From assembly GCA_038325665.1 (NCBI GenBank), contig JBBQJF010000215.1, positions 1-8,964 of the forward strand: 8,964 nucleotides of DNA. Direction: 5' to 3'. Under the pieces are notes generated by a model. That model had not been told where the DNA came from. It worked only from the letters and a program-made list of their open reading frames with translations, and ran no database searches. Source of the stretch: CAUJGQ01 sp038325665. GTDB lineage: Bacteria; Chloroflexota; Dehalococcoidia; CAUJGQ01. Positions 1-5,548 of the stretch are shown one piece after another (within the stretch, counting starts at the first letter, position 1; every line of letters starts with the position of its first letter). The translations under genes and the position numbers were made by a program.

Positions 1-1270
1 GTTTTCGCCCGACGGCCGCACGATCGCCTTCCTCGGCAATCGCTACCCGAGCGAGGCCGGCCGCAATACCCGCGTGTGGACGATCCCGGTCGAGGGCGGA
101 ACGGCACGCTGCCTGACCGAGAACCTCGATCGCACCTGCCAGCCCTTCTCCGGCAGTGACGGGCCGGTGTGGTCCGAGGGCGGCGCGTCGGTGACGTTCG
201 CGATCGAGGACCAGGGGGATGTGCCGATCTATCGTGCCGGCGCTGGCGGTGGCCGCGAACCGCGACCGATCATCAGCGGTGAGCGCCAGATCACCGGCTT
301 CTCCGCGTCGCGCGATGGCAGTGTGATCGCATTCGCCGCCACCGACCCGATATCGCCTGCCGAGGTGTTCATCTGTGACGCGAATGGCGGCGACGAGCGT
401 CAGTTGACCGACCTTAATCGCCAGTGGAAAGCGGAGGTCGAACTCGCTCGGCCGGAACGGTTCCGCTACGAGCGCGCCCTCAACACGCAACTGAGGTGCT
501 TCGTGTAGGCGTACTGGTTCGAGGAAGGTCGTGGCATCCCTGGGCGGCGGATTGTCCACGGTGGGCCGGCGACGCAGTACGGCCACAACTTCTTCGATGA
601 GTTCCAGGTATATGCCGGCGCCGGCCATGTTGTGATCTACACCAATCCGCGCGGCAGCCAGGGCTATGGCGAGGACTTCACCCGCGCCGTGATCGGCGAC
701 TGGGGCGGCGGCGACTATGACGATGTGATCGCGGGTCTCGACGAGGCGTTGGCGCGGTACGACTTTATCGACCCCGAGCGCGTGGGTGTGATGGGCGGCA
801 GTTACGGCGGCTTCATGACGAGTTGGGCCGTGGGTCACACCGACCGCTTCAAGGCGGCCTGCTCCGAGCGCGCTCTCAACACCCACTACAGCATGTTCGG
901 TACCAGCGATATCGGGCATTCCTTCCCCGAACAGCACAGCGGCGGTCAACTGCCCTATGACGACATCACCTGGTACCTGAAGCACTCTCCGCTGACGTAC
1001 GCGAAGGATATCACCACGCCGCTCCTGATCCTCCACGCCGAGGACGATCTGCGCTGTCCGATAGAACAGGCGGAGCAACTGTTCGTCGCGCTCAAGAAAC
1101 AGCGCAAAGAGGTGATGTTCGTGCGCTTCCCGGACGAGAGCCATGAGATGTCCCGCTCGGGCAAGCCGCGTCATCGCCTCGAACGCTTCCACTACATCCT
1201 CGACTGGTTCGCCAAGCATCTCCAGCCCGAGCGCGTCGGTGCCCGCGGCGAGCCGGTGGCGGCCTCGTAG
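1..1270 (+). pseudogene. S9 family peptidase (acylaminoacyl-peptidase-like), 5'-truncated by the window edge and interrupted by an in-frame TAG
   Basis: The gene enters from the left edge in the frame of base 2 and ends at TAG 1268-1270. The first part reads as late beta-propeller blades (FSPDGRTIAFLGN at the start, NGGDERQLTDLNRQW near 385-425). The second part is an alpha/beta-hydrolase catalytic domain: IHGGP-like VHGGP near 555-570, YTNPRGSQGYGE, GGSYGG with the nucleophile Ser codon at 800-802, Asp in HAEDDLRCP (codon 1046-1048) and His in DESHEMS (codon 1142-1144). The triad is therefore intact. The family cleaves short or N-acylated peptides in the cytosol. A TAG at 506-508 splits the frame, although reading through it (AYWFEEGRG...) keeps clear homology, so no frameshift is needed. 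Around 470-560 the protein deviates from the family more than elsewhere. The piece after the stop could at best restart at a GTG (632), without the propeller. A sequencing or assembly error remains possible. The family call is firm; non-functionality is inferred. Confidence 0.85.
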
Positions 1271-1274
1271 GAGG

Positions 1275-1421
1275 GACGTGAACCACCACGACGCGGAGGA
1301 CGCGACAATGACGCGACGAGGGATTGTGTCGCGGTTGGAGACTGTCGAGAGAACAAGAACTCCCGACCATTTCTCTTCTCGGTGCGTTCTCCGCGTCCTC
1401 CGCGTCTTTGCGGTTCACGTC
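1275..1421. repeat. Inverted-repeat element, 30-nt arms around an 87-nt centre
   Basis: The left arm is 1275-1304 and the right arm is 1392-1421. The arms pair as a perfect 10-nt block (GACGTGAACC) and a perfect 15-nt block (GACGCGGAGGACGCG), separated on each side by 5 mostly mismatched bases, about 27 of 30 paired. The element starts 5 bases after the peptidase stop and ends 45 bases before the next start. Its arm sequence resembles GACGCGGAGGACGCG-type dispersed intergenic repeats seen in several GC-rich phyla (from memory). It could be a small non-autonomous repeat or a large terminator hairpin. No transposase is present. Confidence 0.7.
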
Positions 1422-1466
1422 ATCCCGAGTGTTTGTCTCAACCATCCCGTGTTGTGGAGGCCGGTC

Positions 1467-1898
1467 GTGGCGTATGAGTTCGGCTTTGATGTGGTGCGAG
1501 TAGAGGTCGAGGAGCTGGAGGTGGGGCCGGATGAACCGCGTGAGTTCATCATCGAGGCGCTGGCCGGCGAGGTCGCGGCCCACATCAACACCGACGTGCA
1601 TGGGCTGGCACAGCTCGTTGAGGAGATCAATCGCGAAGAGCGCCAGCCGGGATACCGCGCCGGGCAGGCGTGGGAGCCACAATTGCCCCAGATGCGCGGA
1701 TTCTTCTTCCACCCGCGCATCGTGATGAGCGCGGTGCAGGCGATCGCGCCCCATGAGAACGACGAGGAGGAGGTCGATTTTTGGGAGTTCGTCTTTGACG
1801 ACGACGACGGCTCCCAGGTTGTGCTACGCCTCAGCGAGAATGCGACCCGCCAACTTGCCCGCCGTGTCGATGAGATGATCAGTGACGTGCTGCGCTAG
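1467..1898 (+). CDS. Hypothetical acidic protein (143 aa)
   Basis: I do not recognise this family. The start chosen is GTG 1467-1469, preceded by a good ribosome binding site (GGAGG ending at 1460, 6 nt spacing). The open frame extends further upstream, but that part runs through the inverted-repeat element and antisense-like sequence and is not coding. The protein has no signal peptide or membrane segment and is probably cytosolic. A mixed N-terminal half (residues 1-90) is followed by a strongly acidic run (HENDEEEVDFWEFVFDDDDG, about 96-115), then a beta-strand-like QVVLRL and a final helix (SENATRQLARRVDEMISDVL). The order acidic patch, short strand, helix suggests a compact C-terminal fold rather than a disordered tail. 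It lies 196 bases after the peptidase on the same strand and is convergent with the HIT gene. The ORF and start look real; no function can be offered. Confidence 0.75.
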   Translation: MAYEFGFDVVRVEVEELEVGPDEPREFIIEALAGEVAAHINTDVHGLAQLVEEINREERQPGYRAGQAWEPQLPQMRGFFFHPRIVMSAVQAIAPHENDEEEVDFWEFVFDDDDGSQVVLRLSENATRQLARRVDEMISDVLR

Positions 1899-1978
1899 CG
1901 CGGGGCGAGGCCGGCCGTCCGGTTCCGCGCGGTCATCATGCCCGCGTGCACCAGGGCGGAGCCAGGGCGGCCGTGCCA

Positions 1979-1999
1979 GGGCGACCCGCCGGGTCGCCC
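1979..1999. repeat. Perfect 9-bp palindrome (GGGCGACCC/GGGTCGCCC), copy 1
   Basis: The stem 1979-1987 pairs with 1991-1999 around a GCC loop and is followed by CCTAC. It sits in the 118-base gap between two convergent genes (stop at 1898 on +, stop at 2017 on -). It may act as a bidirectional terminator, but there is no T tract on either side. A near-identical copy lies at 4424-4448 (25 nt, 2 mismatches, same orientation). Confidence 0.7.
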
Positions 2000-2016
2000 C
2001 TACTCGCGACGCACGC

Positions 2017-2472
2017 TCACACGGCGCGCTCATCGTGCGCACGCAGTTCATCGCCCATGCGCGCCGCGATCGATGCGCACGCCGTCTCCGTGGCCGCGGG
2101 CGGGAGGCTGAAAATGGCGGGACCGCGCGCCGCCTCCGCCAACGATGCGCGTCGGGGTATCAGATGAAAGTGGACGTGTCGCACGGCCTCGCTAAACAGC
2201 GCGCTGTACACGCGCTCGGCGTCCGTAACGCGCTCCAGCGCCGCGGTGACACGGGCGATCAGCGGGCCGAGCACGGCCGCCTCGCTCGGCGTCAAGCCGG
2301 CGAGCGACTCGACGTGGCGGACGGTCTTGACGATCAACCAGCCGGGCAGCACGGCCGGCGCGAGCATGTGCTCGACCCGCCACAGTCCATCGTCATAGAT
2401 CGTGCCGCCGGGCGGGTGCAACTCGCCCCGGTTCGCCCGGCAGGCCATGCAGCGGTCGTCTTCGCTTGTCAT
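2017..2472 (-). CDS. HIT family protein (histidine-triad nucleotide hydrolase/transferase)
   Basis: The 151-aa protein carries the histidine triad HVHFHLIPR at residues 99-107 (H99, H101, H103), the active site of HIT enzymes that hydrolyse or transfer nucleotidyl groups such as AMP from diadenosine polyphosphates or AMP conjugates. The second triad His is the covalent nucleotide acceptor by family knowledge. A CMAC pair (C8, C11) near the N-terminus matches the zinc-binding Cys pair of the Fhit/GalT-like HIT subgroup; H53 is a plausible further ligand (inference). The central region (LPGWLIVKTVRHVESLAGLTPSEAAVLGPLI) is the typical HIT strand-helix segment. ATG 2472 has GAGGT 8 nt upstream. 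It is the last gene of a minus-strand cluster and is convergent with the acidic protein. The exact substrate cannot be told from sequence. Confidence 0.9.
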   Translation of the reverse strand: MTSEDDRCMACRANRGELHPPGGTIYDDGLWRVEHMLAPAVLPGWLIVKTVRHVESLAGLTPSEAAVLGPLIARVTAALERVTDAERVYSALFSEAVRHVHFHLIPRRASLAEAARGPAIFSLPPAATETACASIAARMGDELRAHDERAV

Positions 2473-2589
2473 AAGGCGCTACCTCGCTCGGATTGCCGAT
2501 ATCGTCATCGCCGCCCGCCACCACGCCGGCGGACGGCGTCCCAGTCATCAACGGGCGACGCATGGAGGGTTGATCGCGGAGCACCCGTT

Positions 2590-2841
2590 TTATCCCGGCC
2601 CATAGTCTGCCATGTGTTGGCACTGATCGCGGGTGGCGGCGATCAGTTGCTCGGCAGAGAGGTCGGACTGCCAGACGATTGCCGAAGACTCGCCCGGTCC
2701 GTCGCCGCGACGCCGCGTGAAAAGTGCCGTGGCGTGCGCGCCCTCCAGTTCGGCGTCAATCGCGCAGTGGGCGCAGGTCAGCGTCCCGCGGCCGTCGGGG
2801 AAGATGTTCACGTACAGCGGCAGCTTGTCGGTCGTCATCAT
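2590..2841 (-). CDS. Small CxxC-containing protein of unknown function (83 aa)
   Basis: I do not recognise the family. The start ATG at 2841 overlaps the stop of the upstream fragment in an ATGA arrangement; a second ATG follows at once, and no strong ribosome binding site is visible, so translational coupling is plausible. The sequence begins with a strand-like KLPLYVNIFPDGRGTLTC, then CAHC (a possible metal or redox pair, residues 23-26), an acidic stretch, and a C-terminal helix with a further Cys (ATRDQCQHMADYG). Third codon positions are mostly G or C, which supports real coding. There is no signal peptide or membrane segment. It lies 117 bases upstream of the HIT gene on the same strand, so co-transcription is likely. 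Confidence is for a real gene, not for function. Confidence 0.6.
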   Translation of the reverse strand: MMTTDKLPLYVNIFPDGRGTLTCAHCAIDAELEGAHATALFTRRRGDGPGESSAIVWQSDLSAEQLIAATRDQCQHMADYGPG

Positions 2842-3029
2842 CTTGCTCGCGTGTGGTGGGTCGCGGCCGGCGCGCCGCCGGTCGCGGGGTCAGCCCTGCC
2901 GGACCATGCGTCCGCCACCAGCTTCCCGTCGTGATAGGTGGCCACCCGCGGCCCGCGCTCTGCCCCGGAGACGGTCATCTCATCAAGCAGAGCCTGCACG
3001 CGGCGCTGGATATCGGTCGCGGTCGTCAT
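2838..3029 (-). pseudogene. Truncated N-terminus of a beta-lactamase-like (class C / EstB-type) serine hydrolase
   Basis: The 63-aa ORF starts at ATG 3029 with GGAG 9 nt upstream. About 48 residues (VQALLDEMTVSGAERGPRV, then ATYHDGKLVADAWSGRADP) look like the N-terminus of EstB-like serine hydrolases of the beta-lactamase fold, where a conserved DGxLVxDAWxGxADP stretch precedes the SxxK active site. After ATGG it runs into unrelated GGAPAATHHTRAR and stops at 2838. The SxxK Ser, the YxN motif and roughly 300 further residues are absent, so it cannot be catalytic. The remainder was probably lost by a deletion that brought the start of this gene next to the small CxxC gene. The intact ribosome binding site suggests it may still serve as a translated leader. 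Homology is from memory of the family; a short genuine protein cannot be excluded. Confidence 0.6.
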
Positions 3030-3508
3030 CGTGCTTCACTCCATAGAGGATGGGTGTTGGGTGTTGGGGCCATCGCCGTAGTTCATGAACGGTGGCGCCC
3101 CGAAAGGGCATGGATGACTGCCGTGACAGTGGGGAACCACCCGTTGACCAACCCCCTCCACGGGCGCGGTCCCCGGGGCCCCCGTGGTGTCGCGGAGTTG
3201 GTACGCGCCGGTGGCGCCTGCCAGGTCACGGCCATTCGCTTGGCTGTTAGCTCGCCGACGCCCCGATCACGGCCACCCACCCACTCCCGCGGCGACCCGC
3301 GCATTCGCGGACGCTCGCTCCCGGTCGCGGGCGGCTGAGTGCTGAACGCATACCGTTCTCCATGGCGTATGTTCATGGTACGTCGAACGACGCCTTACTC
3401 GTCGCGCGTCGTGTGGGCTGTTCCGCGCGGGCTGGCGGCCCGTGCCGCTTACCCCTGACGGGTGACTCCCCTGGGGCGAGTCGTGGGCGGAGGCTCGGGA
3501 GGGATGCA
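3030..3508. other. Gene-poor 479-base spacer between divergent transcription units
   Basis: I see no convincing gene here; the open frames lack ribosome binding sites and coding character. It should contain the promoters of the minus cluster (start 3029) and of the TPR gene (start 3509), but no clear -35/-10 pair is visible. Structures seen are a 7-bp repeat at 3052-3069, the 10-bp palindrome GTTCATGAAC at 3081-3090, a hairpin with arms 3158-3164 and 3181-3187 (CCACGGG/CCCGTGG) enclosing CCCCGGGG, and a small hairpin GACTC/GAGTC at 3464-3482 just before the TPR ribosome binding site. The structures could be dispersed repeats or leader RNA. Confidence 0.6.
3052..3069. repeat. Heptanucleotide tandem repeat (GGGTGTT)x2 plus GGGG
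   Basis: Two exact copies of GGGTGTT are followed by GGGG. The repeat lies 23 to 40 bases upstream of the start at 3029 on the minus strand, in its presumed leader. It has the same 7-base period as the repeat at 5521-5548. Confidence 0.6.
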
Positions 3509-4369
3509 ATGGCTGACGAGGTGGTATCGCTACTCGGAGACACACTGACACCGGCGCCGCTGCCTGATGATGCGCGGCAGCGGCTCGACGAGGCATGGCA
3601 GGCCGCGCGTGAGACCGCTGGCGCGCGACCGGCGGACGTGGGGGCGCGCATCTGGCTCGGGCGGCGCACGGCGTACCTTGGCCGCTTTCGCGATGCGGTC
3701 GCGATCTTCACCGAGGCGATCGCGGCGCATCCCGACGATCCCCGTCTCTACCGGCATCGTGGTCATCGCGCGATCACCCTCCGCCGGTTCGATGACGCGA
3801 TCGCTGATCTGGAACGCGCGTCGGCGCTTCTCGCCGGCTGGCCGGATGAAATCGAGCCGGATGGACAGCCGAACCCGCGCGGTACACCGGTCAGCAGTCT
3901 GTACTTCAACGTCTGGTATCATCTCGCGCTGGCCCGCTATCTCGGCGGCGACTTCGGCGGCGCGCTCCGAGATTACCGCCGGTGCTTCGCCGTCTCGGAC
4001 AACCCCGACAAGTTGGTCGCGACCGCGCACTGGCTTTACATGACGCTGCGGCGGTTCGGCCACACCGACGAGGCGGCACGGGTGCTTGAGACGATCGCCG
4101 AGGACATCGACGTGATCGAGAACCGGGCGTACGAGCGGCTGCTGCGGATGTACCAGGGGCAGCTCACGCCGGACGAGACCCTCGGGCAGTCGGTGGGGAT
4201 GGCGCCCGCGTTGCACGACTCCACCATCGGCTACGGCGTGGCGAACTGGCACTACTACAACGGCCGTACCGAAACAGGTATCGACTGGTTCAGACGCGTG
4301 TACGCGGGCAGCGGCTGGGCGGCGTTCGGCTATATCGCGGCTGAAGCGGAACTGGCGCGATCGCGATAG
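3509..4369 (+). CDS. Tetratricopeptide repeat (TPR) protein
   Basis: The start chosen is ATG 3509, with GGGAGGG at 3497-3503 and 5 nt spacing; the frame is open back to 3362, but that part is Arg/Gly-rich and not coding-like. The 286-aa product has a helix at residues 20-36, then TPR-like helix pairs: residues 46-79 (LGRRTAYLGRFRDAVAIFTEAIAAHP), 80-113 (LYRHRGHRAITLRRFDDAIADLERA), and a third after a 30-residue insert (YHLALARYLGGDFGGALRDYRRCF). A further helical segment (WLYMTLRRFGHTDEAARVLETI) continues the solenoid. There is no signal peptide or membrane segment. TPRs mediate protein contacts; whole-length similarity, from memory, is to stand-alone bacterial TPR proteins without assigned function. 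It is flanked on both sides by genes on the other strand, so it is probably transcribed alone, ending near the palindrome at 4424. Confidence 0.85.
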   Translation: MADEVVSLLGDTLTPAPLPDDARQRLDEAWQAARETAGARPADVGARIWLGRRTAYLGRFRDAVAIFTEAIAAHPDDPRLYRHRGHRAITLRRFDDAIADLERASALLAGWPDEIEPDGQPNPRGTPVSSLYFNVWYHLALARYLGGDFGGALRDYRRCFAVSDNPDKLVATAHWLYMTLRRFGHTDEAARVLETIAEDIDVIENRAYERLLRMYQGQLTPDETLGQSVGMAPALHDSTIGYGVANWHYYNGRTETGIDWFRRVYAGSGWAAFGYIAAEAELARSR

Positions 4370-4412
4370 TCTCGGGTGTAGACGCGCGAGACGACACGAA
4401 CCGTTCGGTAGT

Positions 4413-4443
4413 CCCGCGAGCGCGGGCGACCCACCGGGTCGCC
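4413..4443. repeat. Palindromic repeat, copy 2, fused to a second hairpin
   Basis: GGCGACCC (4425-4432) pairs with GGGTCGCC (4436-4443) around ACC. An overlapping hairpin, CCCGCG (4413-4418) with CGCGGG (4421-4426), shares bases with it, so the two would compete. The 25 nt at 4424-4448 match 1979-2003 with two mismatches, one in the loop and one just after the stem. Like copy 1 it lies between convergent genes (stops at 4369 and 4533). Confidence 0.7.
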
Positions 4444-4532
4444 TCTACCCCATTCGGCACGGCGGACTCTCCGCGCGAGCGCCCGGGCGTCCTCGGGTAG
4501 TGGCAGCGTCGATACCGCGATGCGCGACGGCG

Positions 4533-4793
4533 TCAGGTCGGGTAGGCAAACCACACCACGCCGCGTAGCCGTGCGCCGCCCTCGAAGTGAGCCGCCGGCA
4601 TCTCCGGCGGTAGGCGCCCGATTGCTGACCCGCGCACATCCGGCTCCCACCGCTCGAACCGAGCGGTAAAGCTCGCCTCCGCTCAGCAATCGGAGATCAC
4701 GACCTGATAGCGTACGCCGGGGCACAACTGCTCGAAGGGAACCGGCTCCGGCGGGGGAGCATCCCACGAAAACTCGTAAGCGTCACTGTTCAT
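4533..4793 (-). CDS. Small protein with an in-frame TGA: candidate selenoprotein or nonsense-interrupted gene
   Basis: From ATG 4793 the frame reads MNSDAYEFSWDAPPPEPVPF through VRYQVVISDC (36 aa) to TGA at 4685-4683. It then continues in the same frame for 49 residues (AEASFTARFERWEPDVRG ... LRGVVWFAYPT) to a second TGA at 4535-4533. Both sides have high GC at third positions and protein-like composition, and no frameshift is needed. From memory, small proteins with a DCCxExxF-type motif exist, and the TGA falls where the second Cys would be; that match is unverified. If TGA is read as Sec the product is 86 residues with a Cys-Sec pair. If it is a nonsense mutation (TGC to TGA), the gene is broken. 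No ribosome binding site is obvious; a GTG 14 codons upstream is an alternative start. Function unknown; probably cytosolic. Confidence 0.6.
4649..4667 (-). promoter_or_regulatory. Hairpin downstream of the in-frame TGA, possible bacterial SECIS element
   Basis: On the minus strand ACCGCTC pairs with GAGCGGT (7 bp) around the loop GGTTC. The stem begins 15 nt and the loop 22 nt after the TGA at 4683; three G-U pairs could extend the base. Known bacterial SECIS elements are stem-loops within the coding region shortly after the UGA, with a G early in the apical loop (E. coli fdhF has a GGU loop). The layout fits, but a hairpin this size can occur by chance in GC-rich coding sequence. Confidence 0.35.
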
Positions 4794-4914
4794 GTGGGTG
4801 AGCGTACCACGGTGTGAATACCGTCGCTCGCTCACGATGAACGCGCGTAACCGGCGCACCGCGCGGGCACACGAGCGGGAGACCGGCAGCTCGATTGGCG
4901 GTCGAGTGGTGTGA

Positions 4915-5355
4915 TCACCACCGTGTGCCCCCGGTTGCCATGACCAAATGGGTGGAGGTGACGATTACCAGTGTCCGGCCGTCTTCATCGCGCACGGTTG
5001 TCTCCACCACCATCGTTGTCCGGCCCTTATGGATGATGCGCGCCTCGGCCGTGACCGTGCCGGCGCTGGTATTGCGAATCAGATTGGCGCTGAGCTGGAT
5101 TGCCAGAGGAAAGGGAGCATCCTCGCCCGCGGCCCCCGTTGGATCGAGGGCGTGCATACACGCGACAGTGGCCGTGCCGTCGGCCAGGGTAAGCAGGGCG
5201 CCGGTGTGGAACAGGCCGGTGAGCTGGGCCAGCCCCGGCCGGAAGTCCAACTCCGCCACCGCGTGCTCGTCATTCACCTCAATGAACCGCTGGCCCACCG
5301 TCTCCAGCATCGTGCCGCGTCCGCGCCGCTCAATTCGCTCGACCATCCCAGCCAT
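4915..5355 (-). CDS. PaaI-like hotdog-fold thioesterase
   Basis: The 146-aa length is normal for single-domain hotdog acyl-CoA thioesterases. The signature GLFHTGALLTLADGTATVAC spans residues 47-66, with H50, G52 and D59 at the usual active-site helix. The ligand-facing strands follow (PLAIQLSANLIRNTSAG at 83-99, TAEARIIHKGRTTMVVETTVRDEDG at 102-126). The enzyme is expected to hydrolyse acyl- or aryl-CoA thioesters in the cytosol; the exact CoA substrate cannot be told. ATG 5355 has a strong GGGGAGG 7 nt upstream; an ATG 7 bases earlier is out of frame. Upstream lies the C-rich spacer with the G-quadruplex-capable tract, and beyond it the permease on the same strand 193 bases away, so co-transcription with the permease is uncertain. 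The small TGA-containing gene follows 121 bases downstream. Confidence 0.88.
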   Translation of the reverse strand: MAGMVERIERRGRGTMLETVGQRFIEVNDEHAVAELDFRPGLAQLTGLFHTGALLTLADGTATVACMHALDPTGAAGEDAPFPLAIQLSANLIRNTSAGTVTAEARIIHKGRTTMVVETTVRDEDGRTLVIVTSTHLVMATGGTRW

Positions 5356-5480
5356 ACACCATCCTCCCCTGTCGTTCCTGACCGAGCGTCCCCCACTCCG
5401 CCCCGCGCCGCTCCCGCACCGATCCGCCGCCCCGATTCCTCCAACACCGCTCCTGTCCTCTACCCGTACCCCCGCGCAAA

Positions 5481-5515
5481 CCCCCGCCCCGCCCGCCCCG
5501 CGCCGCCCCGCCCCC
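5481..5515 (-). other. G-rich tract with G-quadruplex potential upstream of the thioesterase
   Basis: On the minus strand there are six G-runs of 3 to 5 (plus-strand C-runs at 5481-5485, 5487-5490, 5492-5494, 5496-5499, 5506-5509 and 5511-5515), with spacers of 1 nt except one of 6 nt. This meets the usual four-run quadruplex pattern. It lies 126 to 160 bases upstream of the thioesterase start, inside a spacer that is C-biased on the plus strand from about 5390. Any regulatory role is inferred. Confidence 0.5.
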
Positions 5516-5520
5516 TCGCG

Positions 5521-5548
5521 CTGTGACCTGTGACCTATGACCCGCGAC
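5521..5548. repeat. Four-unit degenerate heptanucleotide repeat (CTGTGAC type)
   Basis: The units are CTGTGAC, CTGTGAC, CTATGAC and CCGCGAC, laid end to end. The array ends one base before the stop codon of the permease. Similar GTGACC-type heptads occur as dispersed intergenic repeats in Chloroflexota and cyanobacteria (from memory). Confidence 0.65.

Noticed and set aside
1882..2934. 350-codon open frame on the plus strand
   Set aside because: It runs antisense through the HIT gene and the CxxC gene and is Arg/Gly/Ala-rich, as expected of a high-GC shadow frame.
3061..3250. Possible riboswitch (GGGGAACCACC near 3131)
   Set aside because: A few bases recall cobalamin-type signatures, but the conserved core boxes are absent and neither neighbour is a cobalamin gene.
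3362..3508. N-terminal extension of the TPR gene
   Set aside because: No ribosome binding site, Arg/Gly-rich composition and hairpins in the DNA; ATG 3509 has a strong site.
4649..4667. GGTTCGAG motif as the T-arm of a tRNA
   Set aside because: The 5+7+5 geometry does not place TTCGA correctly in the loop, and no acceptor, D or anticodon arm surrounds it.
4330..4767. 145-codon minus-strand frame
   Set aside because: It reads the palindromic repeat (GDPVGRP) and the small TGA-containing gene in the wrong frame; Arg-rich shadow.
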